From Rhodococcus sp. SBT000017 (lineage in GTDB: Bacteria > Actinomycetota > Actinomycetes > Mycobacteriales > Mycobacteriaceae): a stretch of 64,000 nucleotides of DNA. Position numbers and translations under genes: made by a program. This document shows positions 1 to 7,874 of the stretch, piece by piece. Every line of letters starts with the position of its first letter. Position 1 is the stretch's first letter. The notes beneath the pieces were generated by a model, which saw nothing but the letters and a program-made list of their open reading frames with translations, was not told where the DNA came from and made no database searches. The DNA lies in the NCBI RefSeq assembly GCF_003688915.1, contig NZ_REFU01000001.1, forward strand, positions 3,534,001 through 3,598,000, written 5' to 3'.

Positions 1-666
1 CAACATCAGTGCAGCAACTGCGAAACCGGACAGTGTGGTGCACACGAACCCGAGCCAGCCGCGGCGTCTGGTTCGGCCGACGGCGATGGCACCGGCGATT
101 CCTGCCAAGAGCACCATCACCGCCGCGTATGCGAGACGGCTCCCTCCCAACCCGATGGCGACCAATCGGTAACCCAACGGACTCAATGCGAGCAGCAACA
201 GCCAGACGGACCAGAACCGACCTACCGGCCGCAGGCCGAACATCAGTATCGCGCCACCGAAGAAGAACGCCAGCGCCGCAAGAACATCCAGGTGCGCCAG
301 CTCGTACTGGTCGGCGTAGCGCGGCAGCCACAGCGCCTTGATGGCGATGGACACCAGCAAGCCGATCCCGCCGACGATGTTGTCGGTCTGACGATCGTGA
401 ATGGGCAGCTCGTCGGCCCTACGCCGCGCGACCCCCTGCGCCGCAACGACAGCGAGGAGTGGCAACACGAAGATGTACGCGGTGATGGCACCGTCGGACG
501 CCTCCTGCGCCAGCCGCACCCAGGTGGGAAGGAATGCGAGAACGACACAGGCGAGGAGAACCACCCAGCGCACGACCAGGACGTCGAGCGGACGCCGTGC
601 TCGCCACCGAGGCGGCGCACTCGGCGTCGGCTCCGCGCCGGTGTTCGGTGCCGTGTCCACCGTCAT
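1..666 (-). CDS. Exosortase/archaeosortase-like multi-spanning membrane protein (3' end outside window)
   Basis: The reading frame is open from an ATG at 666-664 to the window edge, giving 222 residues with no stop. After a short Pro/Ala-rich cytosolic head, the translation alternates hydrophobic helices (for example LDVLVVRWVVLLACVVLAF, then AYIFVLPLLAVVAA, then WLLLLALSPLGYRLVAIGL) with Arg-rich loops, so it is a polytopic inner-membrane protein. The arrangement and the QTDNIVGG segment after the second helix resemble the exosortase/archaeosortase family, but the catalytic Cys/Arg region would lie beyond the edge and cannot be checked. Its ATG overlaps the TGA of the BcsB-like gene (ATGA), so the two are translationally coupled and probably act together in surface polymer export. 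Alternative: an uncharacterised polysaccharide-associated membrane protein. Confidence 0.6.
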   Translation of the reverse strand, partial: MTVDTAPNTGAEPTPSAPPRWRARRPLDVLVVRWVVLLACVVLAFLPTWVRLAQEASDGAITAYIFVLPLLAVVAAQGVARRRADELPIHDRQTDNIVGGIGLLVSIAIKALWLPRYADQYELAHLDVLAALAFFFGGAILMFGLRPVGRFWSVWLLLLALSPLGYRLVAIGLGGSRLAYAAVMVLLAGIAGAIAVGRTRRRGWLGFVCTTLSGFAVAALML

Positions 667-2633
667 GTCGAGTCGCTGTGCCGGCTCGGCTCGGTCGTCG
701 ACCGGCGCGTTCGCAGCGCGACCACGAGTGCGCCGACGCCGGCGACTGTCAGTACCGCAAGACCGATTCCCACGACGAGCACCGTCGCTCGGTCGGGGGT
801 GTCGTCGGACGCCGCCACGGTGTCGTCCGCACCGGACAGGGCCGCGCTGGACAGTGAGATCGGTTCGGTGTTCTGTGCGGCGAACACGATGTCGCCGTCG
901 AGCGCGAACCACCGAGCCGGGTCGCCGTCGAGCCAGGACAACATGGCGTCGAATCGGTCCGGTGCCGAGCTCCAGGATCCCACGAGTACAGCGTTGTTCT
1001 GCACTGACGTGACCTGCACCGTCGCGAAGGGCTGAGCGGTGTCGACCGTCAATTCGGTGGCACCGCCGGCCGAGTCCGGGTCGGCGATCCGGAATGTCGT
1101 CTCGTCGATGGACGACAGCGGCAGCGTCACCGTGTCCGGCAGATCCGAGGCCGGGGCGATCACGAGCGCGGGGGCGCTACCGTCGAGCGCCTGATCCATC
1201 GACACGACCTCCGGCACGAGTGGAAGACTCGACAGACGCTGCAGTCCGGTTGCCATCGTGACCGCTCGGACGACTCCCGCGTAGGACTCGTCGGCCAGCG
1301 CAATCTCGAACTGCGGCATCAGCGCCTGTGGCATCGATCGCAGTCCCAGCGGAGCCGGTGTCGAGGAATCGGACGACCGCACCACAGTCGAACCGTCCAC
1401 GGTCACACTGGTATCGGCGGCCGCGGAGCAACCACCGCTGCCCGTGGTCGGTGGATGGTCGACGGAAATGTCGAGCGTCTCGACGCGGGACAGTGCCGAA
1501 TTCGGAATGTCGATCCATCGGTCGAGCCGACCGGTGTCGTCGGCCTCCCACACTGCGAGCGGTGACCCGTTCACCGTGGCCCGCACCGAGCCCGCGCCCG
1601 GCGTGTAGCTGCCGATCAGGTGCACGGACAGGTTTGCTGCGGACCGGCCGAGCCGCGTCTGATCGATCGTGATCGACGCCGTCGCCGTGGCACCGCCCGA
1701 ACCGGTCACCGTGCCGATCCCGAGATCGTCGAGCGTGATCGATTCGGGTGCGAGCTGAGCTTTCGGAGCGGACGGTCCCGCCAAAGCAGAGGTGGCAACT
1801 GCAATCTCGGAAAGATCGCTGGTGATCAGGCGGGCCTGATCGGTCAGATCCGATCCGGTACCGGTGAGGTACATGCGCGGCGGGGCCTGCTCGAGGGGAT
1901 AGATCAGCTCGGCCCCGGCGTCGGAGTTCTTCGCCAGGACGACCGACCTCTCGAGCGGACCGTCCGGGGCTGCTCCCTGCAGCTCGCTGTCCGGCCGAAC
2001 GACGACCTGAACCGGCTGCGATCCGTAGCGGTGGACTACAGACGTCGCCACAATCGTTGCTGCGGTGATCGTTTCGCGATCCGGCTCCGACGGAACGAAC
2101 ACCGTGAGCTTGCGCAGCAGGACCGGCAGGAACTCCGCGACGGTGGCCGGCACAGCGAATTGTCCTGTGTAGTCGACGGACGCATCGAGGAGACGGACCG
2201 CGTCGGAATCCGGATCCGGGCAGTACCGATCGTCGGGGATCAACGATGGGATCAGGTCGAGTGCGATCACCCCGTCGACCGTCTGTGCTGCGGCGAGAGG
2301 AATCGACACCGGGGTCGTCGGTGCCGCGTTGTCGAGGGTGATGCGGGTGATCGGTCGGCCGTCCGATTCGACGTCGACCCATCCACGGTCGAGCCAGGCC
2401 GGTGTGGTCAGCACACCGGTGAGGGTCGACGGAACCGAGCCCGCGGGGGACGGAACTGTCAGCCGAGTGCGCACTCCGGTCGGATCGACGGTGGTGGATC
2501 GACCCAGGCCCAATTCGGCGAAGCTGAATCGGTTGGCATCCTGCTCGGCCGGTTGCGCCGACGCCACCGTGACCGACACAAGCATCGGAATTACAGCGAG
2601 AACTACTGCGGTGGCAACGCGAACGATTCGCAT
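663..2633 (-). CDS. BcsB-like secreted/membrane-anchored polysaccharide synthase accessory protein
   Basis: The product is 656 residues when started at the ATG whose first 25 residues form a signal peptide ending in ASAQPAEQ. The rest is a long beta-rich extracytoplasmic region with the LGLGRST...LTVPSPAG opening and repeated jelly-roll-like segments typical of BcsB-type cellulose synthase subunits. It closes with one membrane helix (about 615-640, ATVLVVGIGLAVLTVAGVGALVV) and a short Arg-rich cytosolic tail. BcsB family proteins sit outside the membrane next to a glycosyltransferase (BcsA) and guide the nascent glucan out. No BcsA is visible in this window; it may lie beyond the left edge. 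No c-di-GMP-binding site is claimed. The stop overlaps the start of the downstream exosortase-like gene. The family call is by general resemblance. Confidence 0.6.
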   Translation of the reverse strand: MRIVRVATAVVLAVIPMLVSVTVASAQPAEQDANRFSFAELGLGRSTTVDPTGVRTRLTVPSPAGSVPSTLTGVLTTPAWLDRGWVDVESDGRPITRITLDNAAPTTPVSIPLAAAQTVDGVIALDLIPSLIPDDRYCPDPDSDAVRLLDASVDYTGQFAVPATVAEFLPVLLRKLTVFVPSEPDRETITAATIVATSVVHRYGSQPVQVVVRPDSELQGAAPDGPLERSVVLAKNSDAGAELIYPLEQAPPRMYLTGTGSDLTDQARLITSDLSEIAVATSALAGPSAPKAQLAPESITLDDLGIGTVTGSGGATATASITIDQTRLGRSAANLSVHLIGSYTPGAGSVRATVNGSPLAVWEADDTGRLDRWIDIPNSALSRVETLDISVDHPPTTGSGGCSAAADTSVTVDGSTVVRSSDSSTPAPLGLRSMPQALMPQFEIALADESYAGVVRAVTMATGLQRLSSLPLVPEVVSMDQALDGSAPALVIAPASDLPDTVTLPLSSIDETTFRIADPDSAGGATELTVDTAQPFATVQVTSVQNNAVLVGSWSSAPDRFDAMLSWLDGDPARWFALDGDIVFAAQNTEPISLSSAALSGADDTVAASDDTPDRATVLVVGIGLAVLTVAGVGALVVALRTRRSTTEPSRHSDST

Positions 2634-2910
2634 AAGAATTGGTCCAGCCTTCGATGAAAGAAATGGAAGACCATGAGGGTATCGCGCACTATCGATCTCG
2701 CACGCCCCGGAGGACAATACGCCGATGTTCGGGCCTCTCGAATTCCCTCGAGAAACAGACTGGGAGACAGGATAATTGAGATGTATCAGCGGTGCCGTCC
2801 TCGCAGGTCGAACAGGGACGAATTCAACCCGAGATATTCCACGGAAGCCGTATTCGTCACCGGGGCTGCTGTGCCGGTGTCGACGACTTCGGAATTCACC
2901 GACGGGCGTC

Positions 2911-2916
2911 TAGCAT
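2911..2916 (+). promoter_or_regulatory. Putative -10 (TAGCAT) of a leaderless transcript for the GH5-like gene
   Basis: TAGCAT is followed by seven bases and then the ATG at 2924. There is no Shine-Dalgarno sequence. The spacing fits transcription starting at the A of the start codon. Confidence 0.4.
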
Positions 2917-2923
2917 TACGCCG

Positions 2924-4036
2924 ATGCGGATCGTTTCGATGTTTTCGCGGTGCGCACTCGGCACGGCAATGGTGCTGTCCTTCGCACTGAGCACCGGCGT
3001 GCCCGACGCGGCTGCGGCCCCCGAGTCCGGTGCCCGCGTCACCGCAAGCGCCGACGGTCTCGCACTCGACGGGAATCCCTGGTGGCCGACCGGGTTCAAT
3101 GCCTATCAGCTCGCGACCGATTGGTCGATCAACGCAGGGTGCGGAGCGATGGTCGACCTGGACAGCTACTTCGGCGCACTGCCTCCGCATTCACTGACGC
3201 GATTCAATGCATTCCAATCTTTGGCGATCGACCGATTCACCGGCGCACTCGACTTTCGCCCGATGGACGCGGTCTTCGCGGCGGCCGAGGCACACGGACA
3301 ACTCGTCGTCCCGGTTCTCTCACCACAGGACGGGGCCTGTGAGGGAAACGTCTTCAAAGGCAGGCAGTGGTACATCGACGGATGGACGACGCCCCCTGCC
3401 GTCGCCGACACGAATGCGGTGACGAGCTTCGAGCAGTGGATGCTCACCGCTGTGAACCGGTGGAAGGATTCGCCCGCGCTGGCGGCCTGGGAATTGGTCG
3501 GTGAACCGGAAACCAGCTCGTGCACCGACGCGGCGTGCTCCTGGACCACCCGAACCTGCACCGCCGATGCCGCCGAAGTTCTGCGGTCCTTCTTCGACAC
3601 CGCGGGGCAACAACTCCGCTCGGTCGATTCCCACACCCTGATCACCGCCGGTCTCACCGGCGGCGGGCAGTGCGGAAGCCAGGGTGACGAGTACGAGTAC
3701 CTCGCCCAGTCGTCGTTCGTCGATATGCTGCAGTACCACGACTACGGATCCGACGGCGTGCCGCTGCCAGGAGATCAATGGAACGGTTTGCAGCGGCGGA
3801 TCATTCAGAGCGCTGCGGTGGGCAAACCCCTCCTGGTCGGGGAGATCGGCCAACTCGCCGGTTCGTGTGGCGACATCGGCGCTCGCGCAACGAGTATCGC
3901 CACCAAAATCGACGGCCAACGTGCCGCGGGCACAGCGGGAGCTCTGCTGTGGGCATTCGTACCCGACCCGCGGCCGGCCGAGTGCACCTACGACATCGGA
4001 CCCGGCGATCCGCTGTGGCAGACGATCGGACCTTAG
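2924..4036 (+). CDS. Secreted GH5-type (cellulase/mannanase-like) glycoside hydrolase
   Basis: The product is 370 residues: a signal peptide over about 1-31 (ending PDAAAA) and then a single TIM-barrel-like catalytic region. The expected general acid/base is Glu194 in AWELVGEPE and the expected nucleophile is Glu307 in PLLVGEIG, the two signature blocks of clan GH-A. The residue just before the acid/base is Gly instead of the usual Asn (GEP for NEP), which is atypical and could alter activity or substrate. Several Cys pairs (73, 139, 200, 205, 212, 250) suggest disulfides in an exported protein. It is divergently transcribed from the BcsB-like gene, so a role in trimming or editing a beta-glucan made by that cluster is a reasonable inference. 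Substrate is unknown. Confidence 0.7.
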   Translation: MRIVSMFSRCALGTAMVLSFALSTGVPDAAAAPESGARVTASADGLALDGNPWWPTGFNAYQLATDWSINAGCGAMVDLDSYFGALPPHSLTRFNAFQSLAIDRFTGALDFRPMDAVFAAAEAHGQLVVPVLSPQDGACEGNVFKGRQWYIDGWTTPPAVADTNAVTSFEQWMLTAVNRWKDSPALAAWELVGEPETSSCTDAACSWTTRTCTADAAEVLRSFFDTAGQQLRSVDSHTLITAGLTGGGQCGSQGDEYEYLAQSSFVDMLQYHDYGSDGVPLPGDQWNGLQRRIIQSAAVGKPLLVGEIGQLAGSCGDIGARATSIATKIDGQRAAGTAGALLWAFVPDPRPAECTYDIGPGDPLWQTIGP

Positions 4037-4056
4037 GGCATCCTCGTTGTCCGCGA

Positions 4057-4078
4057 CTTCACCTGAACGTTCCTTTAC
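4057..4078 (+). promoter_or_regulatory. Possible degenerate PhoP (Pho) box upstream of the PhoX-type gene
   Basis: CTTCACC at 4057-4063 is followed about 12 bases later by GTTCCTT, a weak direct repeat of the actinobacterial GTTCACC Pho-box unit. It is mentioned because the next gene is a PhoX-family phosphatase, usually phosphate regulated. The match is poor. Confidence 0.2.
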
Positions 4079-4108
4079 TTTCGCTTTTGGGTGACAGCGT
4101 GCCCACTC

Positions 4109-6166
4109 ATGAAGCCACTACCCTTGTTCGCTGTTCACGACGGAAGCTCCAAGCGATCATCATTGACGTGCAAGTACAAGTGCGGGGATGCATGTTTCCA
4201 CGAGGTTCCCAATACGTCGAAGGGTGAGTACTTCGGCGACATCGTCAAGACCGCGATGTCGCGGCGCGGCGTCATCAAGGGCGGTGCCATGGCAGTGCTC
4301 GCCGTGGGCGCGGGCAGCGCTCTCGCGGCGTGCTCGACCGACGAGCCTGCCACCACGGGGGGCGCGACCTCGAGCACGTCGGGTGCCGACACCCCGCCCG
4401 TCGACGGCGTGGATTTCGTTGCGGTCGAACCGAACACCGAGGACGCCGTCGTGATACCCGAGGGTCACGAGCAGGCCGTCGTGATCCGCTGGGGCGATCC
4501 GGTGGTCGAGGGCGCTCCGGCGTTCGACTTCGACAACCAGACCGGTGCGGCGCAGGCGATGCAGTTCGGCTTCAACAACGACTTCGCTGGCCTGCTGCCG
4601 GTGGAGGGCACCCCGAACGCCTTCCTGCTGGTGGTCAATCACGAGTACACCACCGAGCCGGCGATGTTCAAGGGCTACGACGAGGAGAACCCGACGCGCG
4701 AGCAGTTCGACGTAGCGCTCGCCGCGCACGGTCTGACGGTGGTTCAGGTTCAGGGCGAGGGTAACTCGGGCAAGCTCACCCCAGCGATGGGCCAGTACAA
4801 CCGTCGTATCACCGGCACCACGGAATTCGTCGTCACCGGCCCCGCCGCGGGCAGCGACTTCCTCAAGACCAGCACCGACCCGACGGGTACTCGCGTGCTC
4901 GGCACGTTCAACAATTGCTCGGGCGGTCTGACGCCGTGGGGCACAGTGCTCTCCGGCGAGGAGAACTTCAACCAGTACTTCGGCAATGCGGAGTCGGTCA
5001 CCGAGACCGTCGCTGCAGACCGGCTCGCCCGCTATGGCATCGAGGGTGCCGCCAGCGATCGCAAGTGGGAGACCTTCGACAAGCGCTTCGACCTTGCACA
5101 GGAACCCAACGAGCCCAACCGATTCGGGTACATCGTCGAGGTCAACCCGTGGGATCCGCAGTCGGCTCCGATCAAGCACAGTGCGCTGGGACGCTTCAAG
5201 CACGAGGCCGCCACCATCTACGTCACCGACGACGGCACCGTCGTCGCCTACAGCGGCGACGACGAGCGCTTCGACTACATGTACAAGTTCGTCTCGAGCC
5301 GCAAGATGATGCCCGGCACCGGTGCAGCCGCGATGCGAAACAATCTGACGCTGCTGGACGCGGGCACGCTGTACGTCGCAACGCTCACCGGCGACTCCCC
5401 GGACGAGATCGACGGCTCCGGCACCCTTCCCGCCAGCGGCGAGTTCAAGGGCACCGGAACGTGGATTCCGTTGCTGCGCACCAACGAGGACGGCCGCGGC
5501 GAGTCCATGGTCGACGGCATGAACGCCGAGGAGGTCGCGGTGTTCACCCGCCTGGCCGGCGACAAGGTGGGCGCCACCAAGATGGACCGTCCGGAGGACT
5601 TCGAGCCCAACCCGGTGACCGGCAAGGTCTACGTCGCGTTGACGAACAACTCCAACCGAGGCACCGAGGGCAAGGCAGCCGCCGACGAGGCCAACCCCCG
5701 CAACACCAACAAGAACGGCCAGGTGCTCGAGATCGAAGACGACCACGCGGGCACGTCCTTCACCTGGAACCTGCTGCTGGTGTGCGGTGACCCGAACGAG
5801 GCCGACACGTACTTCGGCGGCTTCGACAAGAGCCAGGTCAGCCCCATCTCGTGCCCGGACAACCTGGCGTTCGACTCGAAGGGCAACCTGTGGGTCTCCA
5901 CCGACGGCAACGCCCTCGACTCCAACGACGGCCTGTTCGCCGTGGTGCTCGACGGGCCACGCCGAGGTGAGACCCGTCAGTTCCTGACGGTTCCCGCCGG
6001 CGGCGAGACCTGCGGTCCCATCGTCTCCGACGAGCGGGTCGTGGTGTGTGTGCAGCACCCGGGCGAAAGCGACGACGCCACCGCCGACGCACCGATCTCG
6101 CATTGGCCCGACGGCGGCGACACCCAGCCGCGGCCCTCCGTCGTCGCAGTGTGGAAGTCGGCGTAG
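4109..6166 (+). CDS. PhoX family (DUF839) alkaline phosphatase-like Tat lipoprotein
   Basis: The product is 685 residues from the ATG at 4109; a GTG six codons earlier at 4091 is an alternative. The N-terminal 50 residues carry the CKYKCGDAC cluster. A twin-arginine export signal follows (SRRGVIKGG at 51-59) with the hydrophobic stretch and lipobox LAAC (Cys75), so the mature protein is predicted to be a membrane-anchored lipoprotein exported folded. The body contains PhoX/DUF839 blocks such as GGLTPWGTVLSGEENF and GRFKHEAAT. PhoX enzymes are Ca/Fe-dependent phosphomonoesterases that release phosphate from organic esters. The long region before the Tat motif is unusual for a signal peptide but typical of this actinobacterial subfamily. 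It is a single gene followed by a strong hairpin. Confidence 0.85.
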   Translation: MKPLPLFAVHDGSSKRSSLTCKYKCGDACFHEVPNTSKGEYFGDIVKTAMSRRGVIKGGAMAVLAVGAGSALAACSTDEPATTGGATSSTSGADTPPVDGVDFVAVEPNTEDAVVIPEGHEQAVVIRWGDPVVEGAPAFDFDNQTGAAQAMQFGFNNDFAGLLPVEGTPNAFLLVVNHEYTTEPAMFKGYDEENPTREQFDVALAAHGLTVVQVQGEGNSGKLTPAMGQYNRRITGTTEFVVTGPAAGSDFLKTSTDPTGTRVLGTFNNCSGGLTPWGTVLSGEENFNQYFGNAESVTETVAADRLARYGIEGAASDRKWETFDKRFDLAQEPNEPNRFGYIVEVNPWDPQSAPIKHSALGRFKHEAATIYVTDDGTVVAYSGDDERFDYMYKFVSSRKMMPGTGAAAMRNNLTLLDAGTLYVATLTGDSPDEIDGSGTLPASGEFKGTGTWIPLLRTNEDGRGESMVDGMNAEEVAVFTRLAGDKVGATKMDRPEDFEPNPVTGKVYVALTNNSNRGTEGKAAADEANPRNTNKNGQVLEIEDDHAGTSFTWNLLLVCGDPNEADTYFGGFDKSQVSPISCPDNLAFDSKGNLWVSTDGNALDSNDGLFAVVLDGPRRGETRQFLTVPAGGETCGPIVSDERVVVCVQHPGESDDATADAPISHWPDGGDTQPRPSVVAVWKSA

Positions 6167-6193
6167 CAGTTCAGGATCGACAGTGAACCGAAG

Positions 6194-6230
6194 GCGCCCG
6201 TAGTCGAAGACACTCGACTGCGGGCGCTTT
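6194..6230 (+). terminator. Intrinsic-type terminator after the PhoX-type gene
   Basis: A 14-bp stem (6194-6207 with 6214-6227, one G-U pair) closes a 6-base loop and is followed by TTT. It lies 27 bases after the phosphatase stop and between convergent genes, so it may serve both. Confidence 0.75.
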
Positions 6231-6272
6231 CGCGCTACCGGAGTGGTTGCGAGACGTACAGGTAGACGGGCG

Positions 6273-6983
6273 TCACCACCGAGCGAGTGCGCGCAGCGAT
6301 TCGGGTGTGCCCGCATAGTGATTGATGTCGGTACGCCCGTCGATTCCGGGAATCGTGCCGCGGTCGGTGAACTGCCAGAACAGCCAGTTCGTCCAGCCTC
6401 CGGGCAGCGGCCCCAGCTCGTCGTTGTAGTCGGCGATCCACAACGGATAGTTGTTGAACTCGTGGGTGTCGGCCATCGCTGTCCGCCAGAAGTTCGGATA
6501 GGTGTAGATGATCGGCTGACGTCCGGTCAGCGTCTGGACGGTATCGAGGTACCGGTGCGTCCAGTCGATCACCTCGGCCGGCGACCTCCCCTTCGCATCT
6601 TCGAGGTCGAGCACCGGCGGCAGATCACCCGGACCGTTGATGCCCAGCACCAGTGCCGAGTAGTACGCGCCCTGCAACTCGGGTGAGAGCGTCACATCGG
6701 CGTAGTGGTACGCCCCGCGCGCCACGTTCGCCGTGCGCATGACGACGGAGTCCTCGACGAAGTACGGGTTGACGTAATCCAGACCCTCGGTGGCCTTGAC
6801 CATCGCGAATCCGTGGCCTGCAGCCTTGACGGCGTGCCAATCGATCGCGGTGCCGTCGATGTGTTGCCACGACGAGACGTCCGGGCCCTGCGGAACGGCC
6901 GACGCGATGCCGGGCGCAGCACAGGCGATGACACCGGCCGAGAACAATCCGAACAGGGCACGCGACGTGCGGGAGAAGACCAC
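6273..6983 (-). CDS. Secreted GH25 lysozyme (muramidase)
   Basis: The product is 236 residues from the GTG at 6983. Residues 1-29 form a signal peptide (Arg-rich head, FGLFSAGVIACAAP core, cleavage near ASA). The mature part is a single GH25 (Cpl-1/N-acetylmuramidase) barrel: it opens with GPDVSSWQ, whose Asp35 is the conserved first acidic residue, and carries the catalytic DxE pair in PPVLDLEDA and the WQFTD strand near the C-terminus. GH25 enzymes cut the MurNAc-GlcNAc bond of peptidoglycan. An upstream ATG at 7094 would add 37 residues ahead of the signal peptide and is unlikely. A TAATCT seven bases before the GTG supports a leaderless GTG start. It probably acts in wall turnover. Confidence 0.85.
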   Translation of the reverse strand: MVFSRTSRALFGLFSAGVIACAAPGIASAVPQGPDVSSWQHIDGTAIDWHAVKAAGHGFAMVKATEGLDYVNPYFVEDSVVMRTANVARGAYHYADVTLSPELQGAYYSALVLGINGPGDLPPVLDLEDAKGRSPAEVIDWTHRYLDTVQTLTGRQPIIYTYPNFWRTAMADTHEFNNYPLWIADYNDELGPLPGGWTNWLFWQFTDRGTIPGIDGRTDINHYAGTPESLRALARW

Positions 6984-6990
6984 TCGGGTG

Positions 6991-6996
6991 AGATTA
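6991..6996 (-). promoter_or_regulatory. Putative -10 (TAATCT) for leaderless GH25 mRNA
   Basis: On the minus strand TAATCT is followed by seven bases and the GTG at 6983. No Shine-Dalgarno sequence is present. Confidence 0.4.
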
Positions 6997-7178
6997 GGGG
7001 CCCGGACCTGGGCACTCAATGGTGAACAGTCACTAATGCGTTCTGTCCACAGACGTGGTTGAGTCCTCGGTAATGAGACGTGGGTAACACTCACGCCGCC
7101 GGCAGCGACATACCCAGAGTCGGCACGAACAAACCCAATGGAAACACGAACTACATCTCTTGGCTCGGAGGCGCACCC

Positions 7179-7865
7179 ATGACTGTCGTGAACGATCTAT
7201 CGCATCTGGCTCTCACGGAACTCGACCCGTCCGACTACGCGGTGCCGACCATCGCGCCGATCCGAACCACCGGAGACCTCGATCCCGTGTTCTGCATCCA
7301 CCCCTTGGTGGGCCTGGTCGATTGCTACGCGGGCCTGGCAGCCCACGTCGACGACGACCGCCCCATCTACGGCGTCCAGGTACCCGCGTCCGGTGAGCGT
7401 GCCGAGTCCCTCGCAGCATTGGCGGCGCAGTACGCCGACGACATCGTTCGCATCCAGACCGACGGCACCGTCCACCTCCTGGGCATGTCGTTCGGTGGAG
7501 TTCTCGCCCACGCCATCGCCGTCGAACTGCAGAACCGGGGCGTCACCGTCGGCGCACTGACGTTGCTCGACAGTGACCCTGTCCGGGCCCGCGCCGAGAG
7601 TGCCGATCTCCTCGGAGCCATGGGCGACGAGATCGATCGCAGCCACGTCGAGGAACTGCTCGCCGTGGCGTCGCACAACGACGAACTGGTTCAGCGCCAC
7701 CTGCCCGGCATCTACTTCGGCAACGTCCTCGCCGTCTCGTCCCTCGGTACCGATTCCGGTTCCGCGTGGCACCCCTTCGTCTGCGGCACCGTCGCCAAGT
7801 ACCTCGTGCCCGACGCCACCTCGTTCGACGTCGTCGGCCCCCTCGTCGACAGCTACCTCGGCTGA
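7179..7865 (+). CDS. Stand-alone NRPS/PKS-type thioesterase (alpha/beta hydrolase)
   Basis: The product is 228 residues. The start at 7179 is chosen because CGGAGG lies about seven bases upstream. The alpha/beta-hydrolase shows the thioesterase opening PVFCIHPLVG (37-45) and the nucleophile elbow GMSFGG with Ser104, followed by LTLLDSDP, which can supply the acidic residue. The protein is short at its C-terminus: the usual Gly-x-His block carrying the catalytic histidine is not evident, the nearest His being in SAWHPF. It therefore resembles the thioesterase domains of nonribosomal peptide synthetases but stands alone with no synthetase nearby. It could be a type II editing thioesterase acting in trans, or a degenerate hydrolase. 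It is convergent with the following gene with only nine bases between. Confidence 0.7.
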   Translation: MTVVNDLSHLALTELDPSDYAVPTIAPIRTTGDLDPVFCIHPLVGLVDCYAGLAAHVDDDRPIYGVQVPASGERAESLAALAAQYADDIVRIQTDGTVHLLGMSFGGVLAHAIAVELQNRGVTVGALTLLDSDPVRARAESADLLGAMGDEIDRSHVEELLAVASHNDELVQRHLPGIYFGNVLAVSSLGTDSGSAWHPFVCGTVAKYLVPDATSFDVVGPLVDSYLG

Positions 7866-7874
7866 CCTTTCTCG

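Noticed and set aside
4160..6316. Long antisense open frame opposite the PhoX-type gene
   Set aside because: High-GC third-position shadow; Val/Gly/Arg/His-rich translation with no domain, while the sense frame has full family motifs.
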